The notes under the pieces are model-generated. The model ran no database searches and was not told the origin of the DNA. It was given only the letters and a program-made list of their open reading frames with translations. Both the position numbers and the translations under genes were made by a program. 13,979 bases of DNA, from the NCBI GenBank assembly GCA_021106775.1, contig JAIOTL010000471.1, positions 1 to 13,979 on the forward strand, in the 5' to 3' direction. The DNA comes from Planctomycetota bacterium. GTDB taxonomy: Bacteria; Planctomycetota; UBA8742; SKZP01; JAIOTL01. Below, piece after piece: positions 1-8,500 of this stretch (position 1 is its first letter; every line of letters starts with the position of its first letter).

Positions 1-803
1 AATAGAAATGTATCTTTTAGAATTAAATAACCATCACCAATTTGTCCATTGGTAACACTTGAACCAAAGGAAAGCACTAAGAATGAGATAAATAACATGA
101 ATAATGCAACTTTATTAAAAAATTTGACTGCGATTCCGATTAAAGAAGTAATCACAACTAATAATAAACAGTTAGCAAACAAAACGAAACTTGTCATAAA
201 TGCGTATTTGTAATTTATAAACAACGAATCAGCTAAGGTTATTCCATTATCTATTTGTACAAAGTATAGTATAACTATTATGACGCTTGAAATAATTTTG
301 ATGAATAGTGATATTTTAGTTGTATGATATTTAATTTCGAATATTGTACTAGTTATTATGCCAATGAGCGACAATGTGAATAATGGAACAATGATAGTTT
401 TGACATAAATCAGTGCATCTGTTACATAATATTCAAGAAATATTGATCCAATTATGAAATAGTATACCGATTTTAAACTGGAATAGAATAGCAACAATAA
501 TAATACACTTGACATTATAAATACAAGATAGAAGAATCTAGTATGTTTTCCCTTGATAATAAATGTGTGATACCATAATAGTGCGACTAAAGCTATTTTT
601 AATATCATAAACACAATTAACCTTAAATCCCCACAAAAAAATGCATGCCAAAACCATTCCATTTCGTTATCATTATGAGATCTATTAAATACGCCATAAT
701 AATTGTATATAGGAAGCAATATTGACAAAAACAACATAATACTACATAAAAATAATAAAGAATCAGTTGATTTATTCAGTTTATCCATGAAAAATATCTT
801 CAT
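1..803 (-). CDS. Multi-pass membrane protein of unknown function, N-terminal part (runs off left edge)
   Basis: The minus strand is open without a stop from an ATG at 803 to base 1 (267 codons), so the C-terminus lies outside the window. The start is well supported: an AAAGGAG Shine-Dalgarno sequence sits 6 nt upstream (810-816). The protein begins MKIFFMDKLNKS and is highly hydrophobic, with about eight likely membrane segments near residues 16-36, 62-83, 90-108, 113-127, 132-155, 164-182, 201-226 and 232-248. No signal peptide cleavage site, catalytic motif or recognisable family signature was found. The spacing and character resemble polytopic integral membrane proteins such as O-antigen/polysaccharide or glucosyltransferase-type proteins, but nothing seen supports a specific choice. 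The gene is markedly richer in A+T than everything to its right. It follows the acidic repeat protein gene on the same strand after a 185-bp gap, so it probably has its own promoter. The reading frame is confident; the function is unknown. Confidence 0.8.
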   Translation of the reverse strand, partial: MKIFFMDKLNKSTDSLLFLCSIMLFLSILLPIYNYYGVFNRSHNDNEMEWFWHAFFCGDLRLIVFMILKIALVALLWYHTFIIKGKHTRFFYLVFIMSSVLLLLLFYSSLKSVYYFIIGSIFLEYYVTDALIYVKTIIVPLFTLSLIGIITSTIFEIKYHTTKISLFIKIISSVIIVILYFVQIDNGITLADSLFINYKYAFMTSFVLFANCLLLVVITSLIGIAVKFFNKVALFMLFISFLVLSFGSSVTNGQIGDGYLILKDTFL

Positions 804-807
804 AAAT

Positions 808-816
808 CACTCCTTT
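808..816 (-). promoter_or_regulatory. Strong ribosome binding site of the left-edge membrane protein gene
   Basis: Read on the minus strand, AAAGGAGTG precedes the ATG at 803, with 6 nt between GGAG and the start codon. It fixes the start of an open reading frame that has no stop inside the window and would otherwise be easy to miss. Confidence 0.75.
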
Positions 817-948
817 ATGATTCAATCAGCTAAAAGCAGCATATTGCTAAGCCGTAAAATAAAAATGGATTTTTCTGCAGAATACTTTGTTTCATCATCA
901 TCTCATCGGAAATATGAGCTTTGTTAATTAATTATTTCAGGATTATAT

Positions 949-994
949 AATATTTCAGTTAATGATAAAAGCTGCAATAAAAAATATTTCAGTT
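949..994. repeat. 12-bp direct repeat flanking the 3' end of the acidic protein gene
   Basis: The 12-mer AATATTTCAGTT occurs at 949-960 and again at 983-994, 34 bp apart start to start. The right copy overlaps the TGA stop of the acidic protein gene (989-991). A shorter relative, TATTTCAG without the flanks, lies at 933-940. No hairpin or mobile element is associated with them. It may simply reflect local duplication in AT-rich DNA. Confidence 0.5.
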
Positions 995-2242
995 TTTTGC
1001 TGTTTCTATCGCCTTCATCAGCTTCTTCAAAACATACATAAGAGTTCTAAAATATTCCGATAGGTCAACAAACTCCTTTAACTCAACATTATTCAGCGGA
1101 TTGCTCTGTGAACGATCAAATAAAGTAAAATACCTATCTTTTTTATCTGCGTTTTCATTTTCGAATTCTTTAATTAACTCGATAAGATTCATGCGCATTT
1201 TACTGGCATTAAACGGCTTATTGAGAATTTCACCTATCTTTTTCTGCAGCTCTGTAATAACAATTTTATCAGGTGAAAGTACTTTTTTGAGCTTCTTCCA
1301 TGCCTTGTGCAAAAATCTCGAAGAAATATCCAAAGTTTTCGTCTCTGCAATACGCTTTTTTAGTTCCTCAGTGATATCGAGATCGGTAAAACCGAGTAAA
1401 GCATTGAATTTTTTCATCTCCGATTCCAAATATACATTGCGCACTTTCATGTCTTCGAACTTCTTGATTTCCTCATCAAATTCATCAACCTGCGAGATTA
1501 ATCCAGCATTCTCTTGCAGCGTCAATTCCAGCCGTTTTTTCTGGTCAGTATATTTTTTATAAATCGTCTTCAGGTCAGAAATAGCCTCGTTATGTTCTTT
1601 GACAAGTTTTTCCTTCTCAGACTTCCAGCTATCATATGAACCATGCAAATTTATAAACTGTCCTAAATCAGCAATTAGAGCTTTTTGGTCGTCAGTCATC
1701 GGGGTATCAGGCTGCAATTCGCCGATGTCAAACAAAATATTTGCACCAACTTTAATAAAACTTCGAAACTGATGCACTGTTTCAATCTCGAAACCCGGGA
1801 GTGAATTCTCCTCGATAACTTCGCGCCACAGAGATTCGTTCTCACCGTCGAAATCGATTGTATTTTTCAATGTAACTTCATTTTCAATTTTTGATTCGAA
1901 AGATTCATCAATTTCATCGGCTTCAGGTTCGTCTGTTTTTGGTTCATCTGTTTCTGGTTCATCTGTTTTTGGTTCGTCTGTTTTTGGTTCGTCAGTTTTT
2001 GGTTCGTCAGTTTTTGGTTCGATGGTTTCAAACGAATCGGATTCCGGTTTATTGGCAACCAATTCATCAGCTTCCAATTCAATTACCACTGGCTCATCAA
2101 TTACCATCTCAGCTATTTCCGGTTCAGCTATTTCCGGTTCAGCAATTTCCGGTTCAGCTATTTCCGGAAGAAGAACTTCTGGTTCATCAGCTTTCTTTTC
2201 ATTATTCTGAGATTCTATATCTTCGGAATATAATGAAGACAT
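989..2242 (-). CDS. Acidic tandem-repeat coiled-coil protein of unknown function
   Basis: This 417-residue protein starts at an ATG preceded by a perfect AGGAGG (2248-2253) at 5-nt spacing. It has no signal peptide or membrane segment, so it is probably cytoplasmic. Residues 1-113 are acidic, Pro/Glu-rich and evidently disordered. They contain four copies of PEIAE (residues 26-45) and seven PKTDE-type units (residues 76-110), joined by a degenerate stretch that still looks like decayed five-residue units. Residues about 125-205 look globular. Residues about 205-285 are charged and heptad-like, a probable coiled coil, followed by a Lys-rich helical C-terminus. I recognise no family. An extended acidic arm plus coiled coil suggests a scaffold, a polymer-interacting factor or a partner of a basic surface, but that is inference. 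It diverges from the alpha-2-macroglobulin gene across 356 bp and may be controlled by an attenuator-like leader. Confidence 0.85.
   Translation of the reverse strand: MSSLYSEDIESQNNEKKADEPEVLLPEIAEPEIAEPEIAEPEIAEMVIDEPVVIELEADELVANKPESDSFETIEPKTDEPKTDEPKTDEPKTDEPETDEPKTDEPEADEIDESFESKIENEVTLKNTIDFDGENESLWREVIEENSLPGFEIETVHQFRSFIKVGANILFDIGELQPDTPMTDDQKALIADLGQFINLHGSYDSWKSEKEKLVKEHNEAISDLKTIYKKYTDQKKRLELTLQENAGLISQVDEFDEEIKKFEDMKVRNVYLESEMKKFNALLGFTDLDITEELKKRIAETKTLDISSRFLHKAWKKLKKVLSPDKIVITELQKKIGEILNKPFNASKMRMNLIELIKEFENENADKKDRYFTLFDRSQSNPLNNVELKEFVDLSEYFRTLMYVLKKLMKAIETAKN
1913..2017. repeat. 15-bp tandem repeat array, seven units (PKTDE-type)
   Basis: Seven consecutive 15-bp units on the plus strand have the consensus TTCGTCTGTTTTTGG with a few substitutions. 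On the minus strand they encode PKTDE four times, then PETDE, PKTDE and PEADE, residues 76-110 of the acidic protein. The unit length is a multiple of three, so copy-number change would lengthen or shorten the protein without a frameshift. Near-identity at the DNA level, including third positions, argues for recent expansion by slippage or recombination. Confidence 0.9.
2108..2167. repeat. 15-bp tandem repeat array, four units (PEIAE)
   Basis: Four consecutive 15-bp units, consensus TTCAGCTATTTCCGG on the plus strand, differ at only one or two positions. They encode PEIAE four times on the minus strand (residues 26-45 of the acidic protein). The DNA sequence is distinct from the PKTDE array 90 bp away although the period is the same, so two separate expansions on a shared five-residue pattern are likely. 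Confidence 0.9.
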
Positions 2243-2253
2243 TTTCGCCTCCT

Positions 2254-2285
2254 AAAAAATAAGGTCTCAGCATTGCCGAAACCTT
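2254..2285 (-). terminator. Terminator-like hairpin in the leader of the acidic protein gene (possible attenuator)
   Basis: On the minus strand, bases 2285-2261 form an 11-bp stem with a three-base AAU loop, followed by A and six U residues (2259-2254), which run directly into the AGGAGG ribosome binding site. Two of the pairs are G-U wobbles on the minus strand and become A-C mismatches on the plus strand, so the structure is complete only in the RNA of the acidic protein gene. No gene lies upstream on this strand that would need terminating. An attenuator or a structure that hides the ribosome binding site is therefore the favoured reading; this is inference. Confidence 0.55.
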
Positions 2286-2289
2286 CATG

Positions 2290-2312
2290 TTGTCTAAGAT
2301 TGAAATCGACAA
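2290..2312 (-). promoter_or_regulatory. Second inverted repeat at the start of the acidic protein leader
   Basis: TTGTC and GACAA, 13 nt apart, can pair at the very 5' end of the predicted leader RNA, and the loop contains the palindrome GATTTCAATC. Together with the terminator-like stem 4 nt further downstream it would make a compact two-hairpin leader. The 5-bp stem is short and could be chance. Confidence 0.25.
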
Positions 2313-2317
2313 GTTGG

Positions 2318-2345
2318 ATTATAAGTCCAGTGTTGTGTATTTCAA
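2318..2345 (-). promoter_or_regulatory. Sigma70-like promoter of the acidic protein gene
   Basis: On the minus strand TTGAAA (2345-2340) is followed after 16 bp by a perfect TATAAT (2323-2318). Transcription would start near 2311, giving a leader of roughly 70 nt that contains both hairpins before the AGGAGG and the ATG at 2242. It is the best promoter match in the window. Confidence 0.55.
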
Positions 2346-2586
2346 GCCAAAAAAGCAAAGGGAGGGTGTTGGTTTAAAAACATTGATTATTATACAATAA
2401 TTTTTGGATATTACACACATTAAATTCAAGAAACATAAAAATTAATGTACTTGTTCTAAATATAGTGATAGCAACAACTTATAACTGTTTCCCCATTTTC
2501 AAATCATATTGGAATTTCCTGAAACGCATTCGAATCTAAAACGTCTAAAATTCAGTTTTATTAAATAATTTGAAAAAAAAACTTCA

Positions 2587-2593
2587 AAAGGAG
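2587..2593 (+). promoter_or_regulatory. Ribosome binding site of the alpha-2-macroglobulin gene
   Basis: AAAGGAG lies 5 nt before the ATG at 2599 and is preceded by an A-tract. It supports this start, which also places a signal/anchor sequence at the very N-terminus of the protein. Confidence 0.8.
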
Positions 2594-2598
2594 ACATT

Positions 2599-5500
2599 AT
2601 GACCGCAATTAAATCATTTATCGTAAGAAAAAGATGCTGGCTCCTCGCATCAATGTTTATCTTGCTTCTATCCTTCATTTCATTAAACTTAATTCTCGCA
2701 AGTGAGGATTCTCAGGATTTGTTTGCGAAAGCGGAAAAGTTTTTCAACGAGAAATCATTCGCGAAAGCATTATCCAATTACACGGAAGCACTCAAAAATT
2801 CCGGTGCTGAGTTCACCAAACGTCAGCTCACTCGCTTCCGCATCGCACAATGCCAGCATCAACTCAAGAAATACAACGAGATGCTGAAAACCTACGAAGA
2901 ATTAATCAAGGATTATCCAAGCACTACTTTAACCGTCGATGTTTTAACGGAATTTGCAGACAATCTGATTCGATTGCCGCATTATTATTACAAAAAGGAC
3001 GACAAAATAAGCTGGGGCAAGTGGATTAGCGGCGGAAATTATCATTATGTCCGCGAAAGCAATATTAAGAAAGCGGAGAAAAATATTCTCGCTGCAAAAG
3101 AACTGCAAATCAGACTTTTACTCGACTCTACTGCTGAATTGTTCGCAGATACACGCTGGCACTGGCGCGAACGACTCGCCGATATACACCTGAAAGAAGC
3201 AAGCATCTACGAAGTTTATGAGAATTATCAGCGTAATCAATGGGATTACACCTGGGAAAATCGCTCATTCTGGGAGCGAACTAATCCCGAAGACCCCGAC
3301 GGTCCCAAGGAAATAAGCCAATCACGGAAGATTCCCGAAGGTGAAGGCTGGCAAAAAATCGAGAATCGCACATTCCGCGTTTACAAGCAGGCAGACGCGA
3401 TCATCGAAGCATATAAACAAGCAAATATACGTTATTCCGCGCTTTACAACGATTATAAAAAGATACTTGATGCTGAGTATGCAAAAGGTGAAGAAAACAA
3501 GGAAACAATCGAAATTACTGAGAATCGCGTTACTGGATACTTGGAACGTGCCGGTGAAGCATTATACCGGACAGCATCCTACCTTGCACGAGGAACTGAT
3601 GCAACACCAGAGTATTTACGCCTTGTTTACGGAGAGAAAAACTGGAACAAATACAACATCCTGCCAAAATGCGATGAATTCGCTGAAGCATACCCAAAAC
3701 ATTTCCGCGCACCTGAAATCCTCATGCTCAAGGCGAATCAGCAGAAAAGCAATCAGGATTTTATCGGTGCTGTTAAAACGCTTGATGTTCTTATGAAATC
3801 TTACGTAGAATCACCCTGGGCAAAGACAGCAAAAACATCAAAACAAGAGATTCTGCGTCCAAGACTCAAAGTAAATGCTTCGCTGAACGGAATTCCAGGA
3901 CAGGAAGTTACGCTTTCAGCAAGAATTCGCAATATCAATAACCTGAAAATCGAGCTTTACAAATTCGATATCGCCCGTTACATCGAGAAATCTCACTATC
4001 TTACGGCATACAACATGCGACTGAACTCGGTTTCAACACTTCTTGACAAAATCACAGACAAGGATGAATACGATTATCGATACTCGCAGTCTATGGTCAA
4101 AGAACTTGAAGGATTCAAGGAATATCTGACATTTATTAGTGCGAGGGAGCATAAAACCAAGGATATCAGTAGACATAGGTATCATAATGAAGCAATTGCA
4201 AGCGGTCTCAAGGATAAGGGTTTTTATCTGGTAAGAATTAGCGGCGAGAACATGTTTGGTGCGAACTTCGTGCAAATCTCGACGAAAACGCTGGTTTCAA
4301 GAGCTTTCAGCGATAGACGCCAGTATTATCTTGCTGACCGCGAGTCCGGCTCACCAATCATGGGCAAAAATGAGCTTGTCATCAAGGAATACCGCTGGAA
4401 ACCTCACACCAACTACGTAAAAATCTTCAGGAGCAAACTTCATGCGGAAGAGGGTAACGGGTGGCATAAATACCGTGAACTTCCGCCAAGACATAGCATT
4501 CAAAACCTTACTGCAATTGCAAAATGCGAAGACGGTGAAGTAATCATGCACACCAACCAGTACGGACAATATTGGTGGAGCATGGCGTTCAGAGATTCGG
4601 AAATCAAAGGTTTCACCGTTACCGACCGTCCAATTTACCGCCCGAAACAGACAATACAATTTTCCAGTATTCTTCGCGCGAGAAAAAAAGGTTCATATGG
4701 ATTCGCACCGCCGAAAAAGGGTGGTGCTGTCTGGCTGACAATGTGGGACAGCAAAGGCACGAAGCTCATTGACCAGCGTTATGAACTTGATGAATTCGGG
4801 CAAATTCACGGGCAATACACACTTGGTGAAGAACCTGCATTGGGGTCCTACAGCATTTATATGCGCTGGCAAGGCGGTGGATACTCATATTTCAACGCTT
4901 CATCGCATTATTTCCGTGTTGAGGAATATCGCAAACCGGAATTCGCGGTGAGTGTAAGCTCGGAACAAAACAGAATGAAAGTCGGAAGTCTGGTGAAGGC
5001 GAAGATTGCAGGAAAATATTACTTCGGCGCACCTGTTGCAAACGGAGAGGTGAAATACAAAGTTTTTCGCAAGGAATACGTGCACAAATACAGATTCCCA
5101 GGTGCTTTTGACTGGCTTTACAGCTATGTTGGCATGTGGCATCACCGACTTTCCGACCATTACACCCGCTATGCAGGATGGCAGCGTGAGCTTGTAACCG
5201 AAGGCACTGGCAGGCTCGATGAAAACGGAAATTTCGAGATTTCTTTCAACGCAGGTCCCGAAATTCTTGCTCGTGGACCGGATGACCCTGCAGTAAAACA
5301 GCTTTTGACCAACGACCCTGACCTTAAACGCTTTTTTGAAAAAGATTATGCGTACGAAATTACTGCCGATGTTACCGATTCCGCAAGGCGCCTGATTTCC
5401 GGGCGCGGTTCGATAAAAGTAACAAGGCAGTCCTTCAGCATGTTCTCAAATTATCGAAACAATTTTTATCGCCCGAAAAGCAAGGTTGAGATTGAGCTGC

Positions 5501-8500
5501 GCTCGCTCACACCTTCTGGCAAGGCAATTTCTGTCGATGGAAGTCTGCATATTGAGGAAGTTAAACGTTATTACTCGGCGAATGAGCATGGACAACGAGA
5601 AATCAAGGAAGAAGTTGTTCGGAGCGTTGTAAAACTTCCATTCAAGACGGATGCACGCGGAATAATCTTCCTGCGTCAGGTTTTCGACAAAGAAGGACTG
5701 TACAAACTAACGTTTACAGCGGATGATCCTGAAGGTGGAATTGTTACGCATGTCAATAAAATTCTCATCGCAAGCGAGGATTCAACAGGAACAGGATTGC
5801 GTTTTGATACGCTGGAAATCGTTCCTGAAAAACGTTTTTACGCAGAAAGTGAGACAATTTCCTGCGTAATACTGACAAGTGATCCGGGCATGACAGCACA
5901 TGTTATGCTTGAACCAGGTGACGGCGGAGTTATGGTTGACCGATACGAAATGCGCAGACTCAAAGGCACAACTTCGGTCGTAACCTTCGAAGCAAGCAAA
6001 GATTTCGTCCCCAACGTTTTCCTGACTGTAACATCGGTGAAAAACAATCGCGTACATGCAGCCAATGTCGAAGTTTTCGTCCCGCCGGTCAAGGAATTCC
6101 TCAATGTAACAATGACACCGAATAAAACAACATACTCACCAGGAGAAGAAGGCACAATGCAGATTGTGGCGTTGGATTCCGAGGAAAAACCTGTTGAAGC
6201 ACAGTTTATTCTTAGCGTTGCGGATGAATCTGTTTTCGCGATTCAGGCGGATACTATCACGGACATCCGAAAACACTTCTACGGCAGACGCAGATATTTG
6301 ACTTTCCGCGTTGAACATAGCCAGAACCAGTACTTTTACGGCGCAGTGCAGGACACAAACAAACACGGAAGCCGCTTCTGGTGGGGTAGTCCTGAAACAC
6401 CGCGAAATTATACTAACGGCTGGTTTGACCGTGACCATCTGACAGCAAAAGAGCTTGAAGCGATTCGAACCGGTAAAACAACAATCGACCTATCAAAATC
6501 TGAGCTACGTGATGAAAGCAAAGAGAAATCCGAAGGCAAACTACGTCAAAACTTGGAAAAAGGTGATTCTGATAGTGATGATGAATATTTTAGAGGCGAT
6601 TTGGGAAGACCATCGCCATCTAAAGATGCAGCACCAGAATCCACTAGCAAACCAAGTATAAATAGTTTAAAGACGGGAAAAATTGCCGGTAAAAAACTAA
6701 ATAAATCTCAACTTGGATTTAAGGATGATATTACTACCGAAGAAAAATCATTGAAAGAAGGTGAATTTGCAGAAGCAGCAGAGCGTAAGGATTTCAAAGA
6801 TACAGCATTTTTCAGCTCGACTGTGAAAACTGACAAAAACGGCAAAGCATCAGTGAAGTTCAAATATCCTGACAATTTGACAACCTGGCGTTTTACGATT
6901 CGTGGTGCGACCAAGGATTCGCGGGTTGGCGAAGCAAAAACAACAACGCTGGTTACAAAAAACATCATCATCCGTCTTGCTACACCCCGATTTTTCATGG
7001 AGCGTGATGAATTACTCATCACAACGATTGTTCACAACAAGTTCGAGACAGCGCAGGAAGTTAAAGTTGAGTTAAATCTTCCGACGTTTTTGTCGGATTC
7101 CGAAGATTTACCGGCAACAAAGGAAGACCGTTACAAGCAGTCAAAAACTATAACTGTACCTGCAAAAGGCGAGAGCAGGCTTGATTGGCCTGTCAAGGTT
7201 CATTCTGATGGTGTTGTTAAAATCACGGCGGCAGCGTATTCCAAGCTTGAATCCGATATGATGACAATGACCTTTGATGCATATCGACACGGAATCGAGA
7301 AATTTTCGACAGTTGCAGGCGCAATTGCAGGTGTGGACGAGGTTCGCGAAGTTTCAATTGAGCTTCCCGATGACTTTGACCCCGATAAAACCTGGATGCG
7401 AGTCGGCATGAACACAACGGTCGCAACCGCCTGCCTCGACGCAGTGCCTTATCTTATCAGGTATCCGTACGGATGTATTGAGCAGACGATGAGCCGGTTT
7501 ATGCCCGCAGTCGTTGTCAAAGGCACTCTGAGCGACCTCGGCATCAGCTTAGAAGATGTTCGCAAGCGTAGGGAACTTGTGGAGACGGATAAATGGGACA
7601 GAGGCAGCATAAACACGTTTATTTATAATCCGGTTTTTGATGATGGAGTGCTTAACGGCGTGATTCAGTCGGGACTCGCTCGGATTCAGTCATGGCAGAA
7701 TGGTGACGGCGGATGGGGTTGGTTCAAAGGTTTCAGTTCAGACCCGTACATGACCGCATATGTTGTACATGGTTTGACTCTGGCGAACCAGAACGGCATC
7801 GAGTTTGACGCTTCAATGCTCAAACGCGCATTAAGCTTCCTCGGCAAGCATTTCCTTGTTGAGCGGAGCATTCACAGGGCAGCGTTCATGGCATATGCGC
7901 TTGCTCCTTATTCTGAAAGTACCGAGTTTGGCGAACGTGCGCAGTACAAGCGTTATCTTGATGTGTTAATGGAAAAACGCGAGAATTTCAATCATCTAAG
8001 CAGGTCATACTTCGCACTTGCGCTGCATCACTCAGGCAGAACGAAAGATGCTACGCTGCTAATCGAAAACATCGAGGATTACGCGAAAACCGACACTCAG
8101 GCAGGTACTGCGTTCTGGAAAACCTCAAGCGACGGCTGGTGGTACTGGTGGAACAACGCTCTTGAAACGAATACTGCAGTTTTGCGTGCGCTGGCTGCAA
8201 TAAAACCCGAACATAAACTCATCGAGCCTCTTTCACGCTGGGTTCTCAACCATCGACAGGGCAACAAATGGGAATCGACAAAAGGCACGTCCTTTGCCAT
8301 TCTCTCGCTCATGGAATATGCGAAGGCACGCGGAGAGCTTGATGCTGAGTATGATTTACAGGTTTACTACGGAGACAAACTCGTCGAAAAGCTTCAGGTT
8401 ACAAAGGACAACATCCTTTCGGTTAAACCGTCGTTTTTCATCTACGGCATGGATGTCGAGGAGGGCAAAGGCAAATTCAGGATTGTGAAGCAGGGCAAGG

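Larger units (their letters stand above)
2243..2598. other. Divergent intergenic region between the acidic protein and alpha-2-macroglobulin genes
   Basis: This 356-bp AT-rich stretch has no credible gene. Its left part is the leader and promoter of the minus-strand acidic protein gene (listed separately). The remainder, 2346-2586, should hold the promoter of the plus-strand alpha-2-macroglobulin gene, but I found no convincing -35/-10 pair there. Small palindromes are visible (GGAATTTCC near 2510, ATTCGAAT near 2530, an all-AT stem around 2384-2403), none with a known role. The plus-strand ribosome binding site closes the region. Confidence 0.6.

Noticed and set aside
830..895. 21-codon minus-strand frame (MKQSILQKNPFLFYG...) upstream of the membrane protein gene
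   Set aside because: No Shine-Dalgarno sequence, ends in the leader of the real gene, and such short frames are expected by chance in AT-rich DNA.
703..927. 74-residue plus-strand open frame near the left edge
   Set aside because: It lies antisense to the start and ribosome binding site of the membrane protein gene, has no ribosome binding site and no family character.
1891..2262. Plus-strand open frame through the repeat arrays
   Set aside because: The 15-bp period keeps several frames free of stops on both strands. The product is a repetitive His/Leu/Phe/Arg sequence with no ribosome binding site, whereas the minus-strand gene has AGGAGG and a promoter.
2202..2288. 28-codon leader open frame overlapping the start of the acidic protein gene
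   Set aside because: No ribosome binding site before its ATG, so it is not listed as a gene; it is mentioned only as part of the leader finding.
2400..2586. Promoter for the alpha-2-macroglobulin gene
   Set aside because: TATAGT near 2460, TATAAC near 2480 and TTGGAA near 2509 were tried, but none pairs with a second element at 16-18 bp spacing well enough to report.
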